Below, piece after piece: positions 22,112 through 34,328 of a DNA stretch of 42,388 bases; position 1 is the stretch's first letter, and each line of letters starts with the position of its first letter. Both the position numbers and the translations under genes were made by a program. The DNA is from Epichloe hybrida. Taxonomy: Eukaryota; Ascomycota; Sordariomycetes; Hypocreales; Clavicipitaceae. The notes under the pieces are model-generated. The model was not told the origin of the DNA. It saw only the letters and a list, made by a program, of their open reading frames with translations, and did no database searches. The stretch covers positions 1 through 42,388 of the forward strand of contig JAFEKR010000117.1 in NCBI GenBank assembly GCA_019022495.1, given 5' to 3'.

Positions 22112-24613
22112 CAAGGCTCGGGATCTAGTTCCGTCAAGACGAGAGATGTGTAGAAGAGAAAGTCATTTGGCAACGCCATTTCTGCTAGGACAAGCAAGCG
22201 CCCAAACAAAGGTGTGGGAGTCAGACTTGGATGGGAAGACGGTGCGGAAGTTGCATCAGCAGCAGCACAGCGACACACTCATAAACAGTCGTGATATCGA
22301 CTCAGGCGCTCGGCATTTTGTATAGCATTGGGATCAGCACGTTTGCAAATTTTTTAATTTTTTTTTTCTTTTTTTAATTTTGGCGACAAGGACGAGGGCA
22401 TATGCACAACATGACGACACAGGGCAAGCATTCGAGACTTTGTTCTAGGCGAAACACATCAACGCACGGACATATGCGTCGACGCGCACCCGCGTATACT
22501 ACTTTTTCTTTCTCTCTTCTCTTTGTTTTAGGAACCGCCTGCCACCGTGCTTCGACTGCCCACGAAGCATGTGACATGGAACTCGTGTTGTAGAAATGAT
22601 TGAATTCGGTCCGGACATGACTGAGGGAAACGGTAGGAGGGATGGTGACCAGTTTAGATACCCCCTTTCATGGCCGCTGACGAGGCAGCAATCGTTGACA
22701 AGATGTTTTTTTTTTTTTTTCTTTTCCCCTCTTTGGTTGTGCATGGTTTGTTCTTGAACCGATGGGTTTCCGGACCAGAGACCCATTTTAGTCGGCCGTG
22801 GCGTGGCGTTTTGAACAGGGCATCCACAGCAGGTAAATTTTCAACATGCCTGTTTTTTGTCCATGTCTGGTTTTTGTTTGTTTTTGTTTTTTTGGATTTG
22901 GTTTCGGTTTCGGTTTCGGGTTCGGTCGTCTAGGGAATTCGTTCCCTCATCTTGGCCCAAAAAAAAAAAAATTTTGTTAGAGAGGGGGTTAGGTTGGAAA
23001 TCCTACGTACGTACGTAGCCTTGGTGCTCTCGGTCGGTAATCCGTATGAAATATAATTTCTGCTCATGACGCCGCCTGCATAGCATAGCATAGCATGCAG
23101 CTCGCAAAGACATTTCCAGGTCCTAGGTCCTAGGTCCTATTACGGAAGGGAGTAACCTTCCATGTTACTTAACTGTCCTCGTACTCCGTACTCCTACTCG
23201 TACAGGATCCTACTCGTACTCGGCTTCAGTACCCGGCTTCAGTACCATGCTCACGACGTTGCACGCCCACCCACACTCCATCCATGCTGAGCCGGCAGAA
23301 CTACCGGCCTCAACCCCGGAGCATCATATTGAGGACTTGTATACTCCGTACTTACAATCCTCGTGCCAGACAGACGGCTTCTCGTCCCAGAGCAAGCTCG
23401 TTTCCTCTCCTGCTGCACCACTTGTCGGAACCTTTGCTCCGTGCCTGCCGCATGCACATCCGCAGACATGCAATCAATGCCTTCTCCAATTGGGGTCGTG
23501 CTCACCCGCTTTCCCCCCAGGCACTGACTGCCTGACTGCCTCCCTGCCTCCCTGCCATACGGTTCTTTGCAACGTTCATCACAGGCATCAATAGCGTCGC
23601 TGTTCGAATGCGGACTCGGTGGCACAATCAAGCAAGTATTACTCATCCTCTGTGGTTATCCATCACCTGCCCCTGTCTCGACCCGGATCGCACGCCTTCT
23701 CCCATGTGTTATGTTTTCCACCGAACCCAAACGAGGCACCTCCCCTCCTCCCTCTTTTCCCTCCAAACAAGATGAGCATAATCGCACGGAATAAAGTCAA
23801 AAAATTAAAAAGCTCTTCAACTCCAGTCCATATGCGTGCTTGCTTGCTTGCATCTTTTCGCCAAAAAGAGGCTCTCAAAAAATATTAGTAAAAATTAAGA
23901 AAAAAAAATTAAAACTTCTTGTATCAAAACTCCCGTAAAACGCCTTGCTTTATTACATCCCAAGCTTGCGTCTCAGCACGCAGACGCAACTATCATTAAG
24001 TAACTTTTGCAATCGCCAATGCAAGTAATCTGTCGCCATGTTTCCTCGCTTAATGTACTGGTTCTTGGTCCGTAAGGAGTGAATGTCTATATGTGTAGTG
24101 TCTTTTGTGTCGTAAAAAAAAAAGGAATGTCTTTATGCTTTTGACGCTAGGGTATCAAGGGTATATGCAAAAAGGAGTGTCGTTCATGGGGTATCATCAT
24201 CGTAGAAAGAATGTTGCGTATTAGTGAAATAATACATTAGGTATCGATGGCATGTCGTCGGGTATATATATTTGGGTCGTAAGGATCGCCGTCGAGTTCA
24301 ACTCGAGTAATCAAGGAGTGTAATTGTGTCGGGCCTGAAAGAAAGCCATTCCACCAGACCAAGCTGGCAATGATGAAATCTCCCTACCGGCAGGATTTAG
24401 CGAGTCTGGAGGAATGTGTACATGGCGCGTCTGAGTTGAAAAAAAAACCGAAGATCCAGGTTGCGTTGAAAAAATTGGCCGTGTTTAAAATCAAACAAAT
24501 ATTTGTGGGGGGTTTTTTTTTTTGCGGGGGGGGGGGGGTTCCAAAGAAGAAAATCTGCAGATCCAAGAAGCATTCAAAGCTTATTCATTCTCGTTGCGAC
24601 AGCTGACGGTCTT
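22112..24613. other. Convergent spacer, no convincing gene
   Basis: This lies between the 3' ends of the Ssh4-like gene (+) and the Zn2Cys6 factor (-). It holds A/T-rich runs near 22349-22380, 22704-22720, 22960-22973 and 23880-23915, a GTTTCG run near 22898-22925, short tandem copies of CATAG (about 23078-23094) and GGTCCTA (about 23120-23140), two copies of TACTCCGTA (23182, 23342) and a poly-G run near 24525-24538. Open frames are short. Nothing resembles an RNA gene. Confidence 0.55.
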
Positions 24614-27338
24614 TCATTTCTGGGCAGGCCAGTGCGGCTGAGTCGGTCCTTCGCTCTTGAAGTCCTTGGGGAAAGGGGACGTGTCGGGCGGAGGGTTCAG
24701 AGGAGCCAGGGCCAGCGGCGAGGATGGATGAGGCCCGCCAGAAGTCATTGATGGTGTGTCGCGATGTTGGGACAGCGGTGTGCTGTGTGAAGGGACGGGA
24801 GACTCGGGCAGCGGGAGCATTCCCAGTTGCTCAGCGTTGAGAGATTGAGGCAGGATACCTCCTGAGAAACCAGCTGCGTACATTGCGAATTCCTCTGGTG
24901 GCGGATGCGTCGGAGTGGTTGTCACTGAGTGCCTGAAGGGAGAAAACGCATAAGCAAGGAGGGTTATGCCCATGTGCACAAAATTATGTGTCATGCAAAG
25001 GAGGTTGAGCCTAGATCCACACAGGCTGGTGGGGAGTCACGAACCCGAGGCCGTAGCTGCTTTGAGCTTCGTTATACATGGAGGGCTGGCCAGCAGTAGT
25101 GTGGTAGGCAGGGCTTCCTCGCAAGTCGCATGATCCATACTCTTCCGTGTCGCTGTAGGCAACCGACCCTTCGAATGTCGACGAGGCAGGGCTGTAGGCA
25201 GCGCCGCCCGCGTACGAAGGCGATGGCACGCTGAGGTACTGCTGGCTCGAGAAAGGAGACGAGAGCATCAAAGGGCTTCCCGAGTGGGAATGGCTTCCAG
25301 GGATTGCGGCGCTGTTGAGCATGGGCATCTCCTCGGCGCTGTAGCTGAAGGCGACGTTGCCGTAAGGCAGGAAGTGCGGAGAGGCAGAGGCGGCGGCGGC
25401 GGCGGCGGCAGGCATCGAGTACTCGTCGTTTACCGGGAAGTTGGGCGGGTGGAACCGAGGGAAGGAGCGAGTCCTTTCAGGATGAACCCAGCCCATGCGG
25501 GAACGAAATTCACCGACAGTGTTGATGGGATACTCCATCAAGGTGAGAGGAGTCTCGCGCTGAACGCCGCCCTCGGAACCGCCAGCGACGCTGATGGACA
25601 TCATGCGTCGGGCAATCTCCTCGATGGGTGAGATGCACAAGCTGCCAAAGTAAGCGGCGCCAATCTCGGGGAACAAACGTTCCATGAGAAGGGCTACCGT
25701 GTACAAGTGGGCAATGACAACGAGCGAGTTGGCCGACCCATGGTAGTTCTGGAGGTACCCGACAGGCATCCAGAAGAGCCAGGTTCTCAGAGGCTGAAGA
25801 CGCTCATACTGCTGGGCGATGGAAAGCGTGGGACTGATCTTGCGAGAGCCCTTGAGAAAGCCAATGAGGTGCTGAACTTGAGTAGTCTCCTCCTTGTGGT
25901 GCTTGAGATGCGTCTCAACCTTTTGAACTTGCTCGAGTGTGCGCTGGAAAGCTTGGAGATCCTCATCCCGTGGCTGGGTCGGCTTGTGGTCGGGTCCAGG
26001 AGATGGAGGAGCCGTGGGAAACGTGCTGCTTTCGGCAATGAAGTCGCCAAACTGAGACTCGTGCTTCCATGCGTCCATGGCGTCAATGACCTGTCGTGCG
26101 ACCAGCAAATGTCAGTACGACGCTCCAATGAAAAAGCAGGAACAAGGACAACAAAGGTTGGACCACGGTGGTCAGCATGAGCGAATGACTTGGACACTGG
26201 GAGAAAGTGATCCATCCTCTCGCGCGTTGATCCTGTCCCTGTTCAAGCATCCACGTACCGTCGAAGTTCCCTGCATCAGCTGAGTCCAGCTGCGCCTATC
26301 CATGCTGTTAGCCGGTTTGTACTCGTATACACAAGGCGGCAGGTTGCAGTGTCTCTCGTTGTGCTTACCAATCCGTAGCTTGCCAGGAAAGCACGAGAGA
26401 GGCTGCGAGAACGGCATCCGATGTCTCGCGGGAAAACGTGCCAATGGCCTCGTGAAGTCCGCTCAGGGCGATCCCCCGATGTTCAAAAGCCATGCTTCCG
26501 ACCAAGGGACAGTCGGTGAGGAAAGCAATGTGCATGGCAGAGAAGGCAAGCAAAGCGTGCATCACGTAAGGGGCTGTGGCACCAATTCGGAGCAGTCTAG
26601 ACAAAATAAGGTCAGCCAATGCCCTCTCTCTCTCTCTATCTCGTTTTCTTCTCTGAATCACAACCTACGTGGGAATATGGCGAGTCCATAGGGTAAAGTT
26701 GTTGGCGTCGATGGCAGAGAGCTGATGGTAGAGGTTCGCAACGTGGTAAATCAGGCGCAAGTCCTCAACAGAATACATGAGTGGCATCGGCGCCGGGTAG
26801 ACCTGCAGAGACGGAAAGGGGAACACGCCTGTGGCCTGCCACTCAGCAATGGATGCTTCGATCTGAGGCGTCCACATGAGATCAGGTTTGTCCGGCGTGG
26901 TAGAGCGGTCAGCGTCGGGCACCTGTACGTCGTTGTACGGACAGCGGATCTTGTGCTTGGTGCAGTTGCGGCTGGAGAGATGGGTTGTGTTAGCCAGCTG
27001 AGGGGGTATTGGTGCTACTTTGTCCGCCTCCTTTTTTTTTTTATCTGTTTATCCGGGCTGCATTTTCTGTGTGCCGAGATGGCGTCACGGATATACATGC
27101 TCAGGGTACGGGGGAACACAGTACAGACACAAAAGAACAATCTACTAACCATTGAGGGAAGTTCTCATCACAGCGGATGTGTCGTCGCTTGCAGGTCTCA
27201 CAGCCCTTGCGAGATTTGGTGTGGCTAAAATTCGCGACAACGTTAGCATCGCAAAAAACAAGCCATCGGACCCCCATTGCTTTGGGGGGGGACAAACACT
27301 AACCTGCGACGTGGAGGACCACCACCAGGACCAGCCAT
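24614..27338 (-). CDS. Zn2Cys6 fungal transcription factor
   Basis: Exons inferred on the minus strand: 27338-27304, 27224-27150, 26971-26669, 26596-26369, 26295-26259, 26090-25021 and probably 24932-24614 (688 aa). If the last intron is retained, exon 6 stops at 25011 (585 aa). The start MAGPGGGPPRRSHTKSRKGC leads into the binuclear cluster with Cys at 20, 23, 30, 37, 40 and 47 (CX2CX6CX6CX2CX6C); the codon for Cys37 is split by intron 2. A basic linker follows, then a helical regulatory region (YVMHALLAFSAMHIAFLTDC; WLFWMPVGYLQNYHGS) as in fungal Zn-cluster factors. The C-terminal third is Ser/Pro/Tyr-rich with an Ala run near 25390-25415, a likely activation region. A nuclear DNA-binding regulator is confident; target genes are unknown. 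The first five introns have acceptable donors; the sixth donor (GTGGAT) is weak. Confidence 0.88.
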
Positions 27339-29684
27339 TTTGATTGATTGGAGCTGGGTTAAATTAAGAAAGAAGAGAAGGAAGCAAATATCCTGCAATT
27401 CACAAACAGCGTTAATGGGTGGTCGAAAAACACACAATGCCGCTGGGCGAGTACTCAACCGGCTGTTGGTTGCAACATACGTAAAAACGTTTTAAAAAAA
27501 AAAAGTATTAACACACGAGGCAAACGCAAGTCTTGTGATCAGTCGTGGAAATTGTAAAAGAGGTTTTCGAGCCAGATATACAAGAGTCGAAGAAATGACG
27601 AGGGAGTCTTCTTGTCCAATGGCGTAGCGATCGTGATGTAGTTTTGTGTCGAGCTAAATCCGGCTCCTTACTACTTCTGAATTTCCCAGCCAAGGTGGAA
27701 AATAAAGCGAGTGTGTGTTTCCTTGAATAGCGAGTGTGGGTTGTAGAAATCAAACAGAAAGAAAAACGACGAGTTTATAGCAACATGGGTGCTTGCAATT
27801 TGTTTAAATAGTTCTTGTGGTCGTTTCTCGAGAAGACGCCGCGAAGGGGGGGGGAGAGGGTGTGGGGGGAAGCGGACGTTTGGCGGTAGGCGATGATCGA
27901 GGACGGGCCCGACGAAATCGACAAAGTCGACAGAATCGAGTCTGTTGGTTCCTTTCGACTTTCAGAAGCCTCACTCTGTTCTTGGACCCCTTGACGTTTG
28001 GTGAGCGGCGGAGGATTGGAGAGCAGTGGCAAGCAACTAGCAACTAGCACAGCAACACCCGATAAAGCGAATGACAGGAGTCAACGAGGACTTCCCAAAG
28101 ATAGCGAGAGTAGAGTAGCGTGAGGAGAGCGAACGTGTGTTCAGAACAGCACAAATCGAGCCGAGATATGTTTTGAGACGAGATATCAGACCGGGGGAAG
28201 CGGGTTGTGACGAGAGGGGGGGGGGGCAGAGTTTGTTAAATAATACAGAGCGTCGAAGGAATAGAAGGAATATTAAGGTGGGCTGGGGTCAAGACGGTCA
28301 AGACGGTCAAGACTCAAGACCGCTGGCTTCGTGCCTTCCTTCGTCTTGGGTTTCCAATTCTGGTGGAATCCACTAGCCGTAGCCGACCTCTGCTGGTGAC
28401 CCTGCATGACAGACACTGACCTGTCTGCTGCGCTGCGCCGCCCATGGCACATTTTTAGTGACATGACGGATCCGTACCCGTTGACGGTCTTAACTTCGGT
28501 CCCCTGCCCTATAACAATTGCCTAGTACCTATTACCTAGTACCTATTACCTATTACCTACATATACCTATACCTATACCTATCCCCATCCCCTGTGCAGG
28601 CTGCATGGAGAGCGGAGAGCGGAGACGAGAGAACAAAGCCGTCGTTCTTCTGGCTCTGCCCTTCTGTCGTCCATGACTCCATCCAGCATCCAACGAACAC
28701 CCATCTACGGAGTATTACCCCCCCCCTTTCTCCCCCGTACCTCCAAATAATATTGGCTGTGCGAGAGATGTGTTGCTTCGCTGGCTGGCTGATCTGACCC
28801 ATGACGCTCACGCTTGTTTTATTAGCAGGCCCCGCGTCCATGCCCGTGCTCGGGCTCGGTCGGGCTCGGTCGGGCTTGGTTATACTGCAAAAGCTCCTTT
28901 GTTCATGCTGTGTGTGCTGGCTGCGAACCGACCAAGAAGCGCGGACAAAGTGATGAATGCTGGAATCGGACTTGGGGACTTGTCACTTGGCCGCGACTGG
29001 TGGACGTGGACATGCACAAGTATATTTTGGTGTCGTGGGTCTGGTGCGTTGTCCGGTCGAACAGGAACAGGCGGTGGAGGAGGATACTCAGCCGGTCGCC
29101 GGGGGCATGTATGTATGGATGATGGATGGCCCAGGATGGGTGATGGGGGGTCGAACAATGAACAATGAGTACGGACTATTAGCAAGAAGTGTGGAAGTGT
29201 GGAAGTGTGGAAGGGGGTGTGTTTCGAGCAGAATCAAACGCCCCCTTCGGAAACCCTTCGATTTGCCTCATTGCTTCCGAGCAAGGACCACAAAAAGGGG
29301 AGAAGGAATATTAATGCAAATAATGCAAAAGTGGTAGATGTGTGCGAAACCATTCTCTGGCAAGCCCCCCATCATCTTTTGACTTGTGTAATCTGCTCTA
29401 CACACATGTACTCCGTACTCCGTAGGATAGGCAATCGCACCTGAATGGAATAGGATTCCCTCTAGCGACCACTGTCAGTACGGATTACCGTACCGTTACC
29501 GACGACCGGTACCGCACACATCGTGATTCGTAGTCGTAGGGCCGGTACGGATTATGCTGCAAGCGAGCCGCCCTATGTACATAATCCGTACAAGCCAAGG
29601 GACGCGACGCGACTCGTTCAAGCGAGTGACCAGCCATGATCGAGGTTCCCTTTGACGAAATCACAGAGGCTGGATGGAGACAAG

Positions 29685-29748
29685 GGACCGTGAGACCGTG
29701 AGACCGTGGGACCGTGAGACCGTGAGACCGTGAGACCGTGAGACCGTG
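29685..29748. repeat. 8-bp tandem repeat (RGACCGTG x8)
   Basis: Eight head-to-tail octamers, six AGACCGTG and two GGACCGTG (first and fourth). The period is not a multiple of three, and no coding frame is supported through it. Confidence 0.88.
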
Positions 29749-31086
29749 AGCCATGACGCACATCCTTCAACGGAAGGATGCAGACACGCCTGCCATGCCA
29801 TGCCAGACGTCGAGCTAAAAATAACAACGGACACGAGCCGGTGGCTTGGGATTGGGACAAGTTGGTGTTGGGGCTGGCTGGCCCTAAAGGCGGCACCGAC
29901 CGAGGTGGGGACGCTCTCGGCAACTGCGATGCCCGACGCGATGGCTCCAGGGTTTTCTTTGTTCATCATTCGCGTCGATCCATATCGAGTAATTGCAAGT
30001 AACAAGACACGGTATTACTCCGTTGACTAATAAAGTAGTAGTAATAAAGTGTCCAACAGGGGTCTAGGAACAGCGCATGCTTGTCATGGCATGTCACGGC
30101 ATCCAAAAGTAGGAAAAGTATCGAGCTAAAACGAGGCCATGAGACTACATTGGTCCGGCCGAACCGTTTCAATCATTTCAGTTGACCCATAATACATAGC
30201 TCTGGGTTGACTTTTCCAGGGCCGGCATCGAGCGAGTAGTCACGTCACGCCTTTTACATGCATGCAGGTGGTCGTGGTGGCAGGAAACGATGTCCAAGGC
30301 TATTAAGATCTGACTGACATCAACAGACCGACCTAGCCGGCCTGGTTGCTGACCGCCGTCATTGATGCAACAGGAATGCTCTCTACGGACTACTTCATGT
30401 TGAAGGACGTGCTTCTAAGCCTCAAGTTGGATGACATTATCTGCGAGTGCAATGTTTCTTCGGGCTCTTGCGGTTTTGGGGGAGTGCATCTGAATAAGAA
30501 TCTTGGGTTTTTTTTTTTTTTTTTTTTTTTTTGTATATTTACATACATGTCGATCAAGTTCTGTCTGGAACTGTGCTTGGCCGCCCCGCTTCGTCTTCGG
30601 TTGCCCGCTCCGCCACGAGGCTGATGACAACTTTTAGGCCACTTTCGGCCACCAATCCGTACATATTAGTTCTCGGTACAGTGAATGCTAGTCCGTAGAT
30701 GGTGTAGATGGTGTAGATGCATGCCAGTATAGGCATGTATGTATGTATGTACGGATGTACATAGTGCTCCTCGAAGATCAACGTCTTCAGGGGTTCTACC
30801 GCCGGGATAGACGAATGAGCCGGTGCTCAAGTCAGCAAAATAGGGCAAGCTCGCTGTCTGGGGTGGGTGGCATGAGTTACTAATTAGTCTGGGATGAACT
30901 TGATAGGGAACCTTCTCACCGCAAAGCCGACTTCAACCCTATTAAAAGATGTATTACGGATTAGCGAAATTTCGTTTCCACAAAAAAAAAAAACGTCCAG
31001 TCCGCAGGATGCTGTCACTCTCTCTGCCCTGGGGATCCTTCTCAGAAGGTCGATCGTGCTAGCTCAATGCACAGGACCCTCAGGGT

Positions 31087-31192
31087 TTCATGCCTCCTCC
31101 TCCTCCTCCTCCTCCTCCTCCCTCCTCCTCCTCCTCCCTCCCTCCTCCTCCTCCACTCCTCCTCCTCCTCCTCCTCCTCCTCCTCCTCCTCC
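31087..31192. repeat. CCT/CTC trinucleotide microsatellite, interrupted
   Basis: About 105 bases made almost only of CCT units with a few CCCT and ACT interruptions; polypyrimidine on the plus strand. It gives a Ser/Pro/Leu homopolymer in the frames it crosses, with no support as a protein. Confidence 0.88.
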
Positions 31193-34100
31193 GTTGTCTG
31201 TGGCTAGTATTCTGACTCTTACGGACTTACTAGCCAGAAGTTCTCACAGCCAGCTCCCGGGACGACAAGAGACCAATCACTCGTCTGGGGGAGCACATTC
31301 CCTTTCGGCGCAGCTCTTTGCTTTTTTTGGCGCGACGACAACGATCCCCCCATGCGCCTTCCTGCACGCGTGCGATTCAGCCGCGCCAATTAGCCATGAT
31401 TGATTGGGGTGGTGTCGTCAGTGACCAATTGACGAGTAACTAACAGACTGTGACTGGCATGACCCTGGCCTGGTTTACCCAAGACTTGTCGGCGTGGTAT
31501 TATTACCAAGGATCGACTTCCAGTAGCCCGCACCTCTTCTCTCGTTGGCTGAAATTTAAAAGCTCGTGTCCAAAATTGGCTGCCAAAATCATGGGTTCGC
31601 CTCCGCACTGCTCTAGAACGCCCCATTCGATGGCACGTATCCTGCGTTGCTGGGGCGGTCGCCGACCACCCGCGGGCCACTCAGTTGCATACAACACCAA
31701 TTCTGGTGTCAAAATCTTGATATTCAGACTGCAAATACGTCAAAAAATCTTTTTATGTTCGGAGTGCAAATCCAGTCGGCAGAGGCGCCCTTACCAAGTC
31801 AATGATCAGCATCGGGAGACGCAAAGAAGGGCCGATGACTCCTATTCTGCTATCGATAGATATAGTATGGCAGTTTCTTGTGTCTTGGTGCTCATTTAGT
31901 GATGCAAGTTACGGAGGACTATTTGCCAATTGTGGGATAGTGCCTCCGATCCAAGGAAGACAGATCAAGAGTGGCGGGCCACGAAAGACCAAAAGGCTGA
32001 TCTAGATCTTCAGCGCAAGACATTTAGCCTTTGCCCCTGACGATGGCTGTGCGCTGCCTTGTCTTGCCTTGTCTTGCCTGTCTGTCTTGTTGTCAGTGTG
32101 CGTGTTTGGACGTGCATCTGGTCCGGTCCGGCGCAGACGGGAATTCATGCATATTATGACGTCGAGCCCACGTCTCCATTGGTGTTTGTGGTGTTTGGAG
32201 GTGATGCAAGAGGCGGAAATACAACGTTTCATGGCCACTAGCGCCAAGGTGGTCGGCAGCTGGCACATCTCTCAGCCCGGCGACAAAATAGGGTTAGTGC
32301 CTGAGGTTAGGGCAGATCTTATCTTCAGGACAAAAATCTGATCGCCCAATGAGCGACCGTGGGCAAAAACACCTTGCCCCTCACGACGATGATCCAAAAA
32401 AGAAGCACGGGGCATGGCGCAAGCATTGACTATTGTTATCAGTGTACAGTGCTGGTGCAGTAGACTCCCAGTCTATTGACGCTCAGCACCAAATTGGGGC
32501 TAGATTTGAGGCTTCGGAATGGATATGACGAGAAAGTGCTCGCTCAACAGTCATGCTTGTTGATGACGAAAGCGCTGCCATCCCTCGGTGTGCCACGCGT
32601 GGACGTGCGCGACCGTACATCGCTCCGGCAGACGGGTCTGTAGTAATACTACTACTAGTCCGTACGGAGTAGTACAGGTCCGTTCTACGGAGTATGCGTT
32701 ATTGAGAGTTTGCCTTCCCAACAAGTCATATGCAACTACCCTGCTCCGACGACTGGAAATAGTAACTACGTTGTCAGCGGGCAGAATCCAGCGCGAAAAA
32801 AAAAAAAAAAAAAAGAGGCCGGCTGGTCATTGGGTCATTGGCTGCAGGGTCCGCTTCCCACGACCCTTCCCACGACATGAACATGACGCCCTCGCCGACG
32901 AGTCGCCACGCCGCAGCCTTTCTTTTCAACCCCATCTCATTGGATCCAGCATCAGGTAGGGGCGGGGGTAGCCCTACTACTTTCAGGGTCTGCGGATAGC
33001 GGCAACTCTTCTTTCTTCTCTTCTTCGTACGAGAGAGACCGCAGGCAGGGCTTTCTTTGGCCGCCAGCATGCTGTCTGTCGCCTTCCAAGGTTGCCAGAT
33101 CGAGACGAGACTTGGCATGGCCAACAAGTGGATGGAGAAGACCATGGGCGGCGTGTCTCTCAGCAAGTACATGTATGTATGTACATTTGCCCATTGATGA
33201 GCCGCGATGCCGAAAGAGCAGCGCTAATTTTGAACCCTTTGTGGCTTGGCAGACCACACCACACGGACGGATGCAATGCAATCTTGCGACGGGGAGGAGG
33301 TGTCTGCCCGACAACCCGCCGCTCCGGTTTTCCACATCCACGGTTTTAATTAGAAGCGTGGCTGAGTTGGAGTTTGCAGCCATCAAAGTCCAAAGTCCAA
33401 TTTTCATCTTCTCACGAGAGCGCTCCGATAAAGACGGTTTGTTTCATGCTTGCTTGCAAAAAGTGCCGACTCATTCTGCACATCCATTGTCGGCATGATG
33501 GTGGGCTGATTCTCTCTGCCATACTCCGTACATATACATACATGTAAAGCGATGCGTCACGAAAGAAGTGTCACAGCAGCGCCTAATTTCTCTTTGACCA
33601 ATTAGACACGGCTTCGTTGATGGCTTTCTCCCGCAGAGGAGAGGCCGAGCAGGGGTCTTTCCTTGGCAGCGAATGACGGCCCACCGAGATGACGTTCAAA
33701 TCACATGGCTTTCATCCTTACAAACGACTTCACCATGCAAGTGTCCGATTATCATTATATTATTAGACCCATACTACGGAGTGCGCGTAGCGCATCCGCG
33801 CTTCAAGGGAAGATGTCTCTGAGCGTCATGCGACTCCGTTGCATCTGAGGCGCAGATGGCCTAGATGGCCTAATATTCTTTGAACCAAACGGATTTTGCA
33901 TTCGCCTATTTTGGCATGCTTGACGATGTCGCCTCTATCTACGAAATTGCTATCTAATAAATGTACCATCAAAAATGCCTAGATGATGTGTAGCCCCGTA
34001 GGACATAAAGATGCCGATTATGTGCGTGCGTGAAACCCATCCATCCATCCGAAGCCTGCCTTAATGAAGCTGAAGCTCTTGGTATACCCGCACCATTCGC

Positions 34101-34328
34101 ACAGTAAATAAGCCACCTTAACCTCCTAATATGTTTGTTTCTGATTCATCGCTCGTGCGTGTGCCCTTTATTTCCTTCCACCCATATCCGTCCCAAACCC
34201 TAACATGTTGTTGTCTTTCCCATCTACAGATGGTTGGACTATGTCCAGGGTAGCCACAGCCTTGCAGTCTCTCGATTTGTCTCGTCTAATAAAATAAAAA
34301 AAGCCTCGGGACTTTCAATATTTCTATT

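Larger units (their letters stand above)
27339..34328. other. 7-kb gene-free spacer rich in simple repeats
   Basis: No frame here has convincing coding character on either strand. The left end is the promoter of the Zn2Cys6 factor and the right end the 3' region of transportin. Between them are a GTCAAGACG triplet (about 28290-28313), ACCTATT/TACCTA-type repeats (about 28520-28582), a GTGTGGAA triplet (about 29188-29212), an octamer tandem (29685-29748), a 23-nt or longer poly-T run (about 30508-30532), an ATGT run (about 30736-30752), a CCT microsatellite (about 31087-31192), a poly-A run (about 32797-32814) and six exact TACTCCGTA/TACGGAGTA copies. No transposase-like frame or terminal inverted repeat is seen. 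Confidence 0.55.

Noticed and set aside
23070..23140. Short direct repeats (CATAG, GGTCCTA) as a CRISPR-like or mobile-element end
   Set aside because: Only three or so very short units with no spacers, no inverted termini and no associated gene; ordinary microsatellite slippage explains them.
30894..31403. 169-codon plus-strand frame
   Set aside because: Open only because it crosses the CCT microsatellite, giving Ser/Pro homopolymers.
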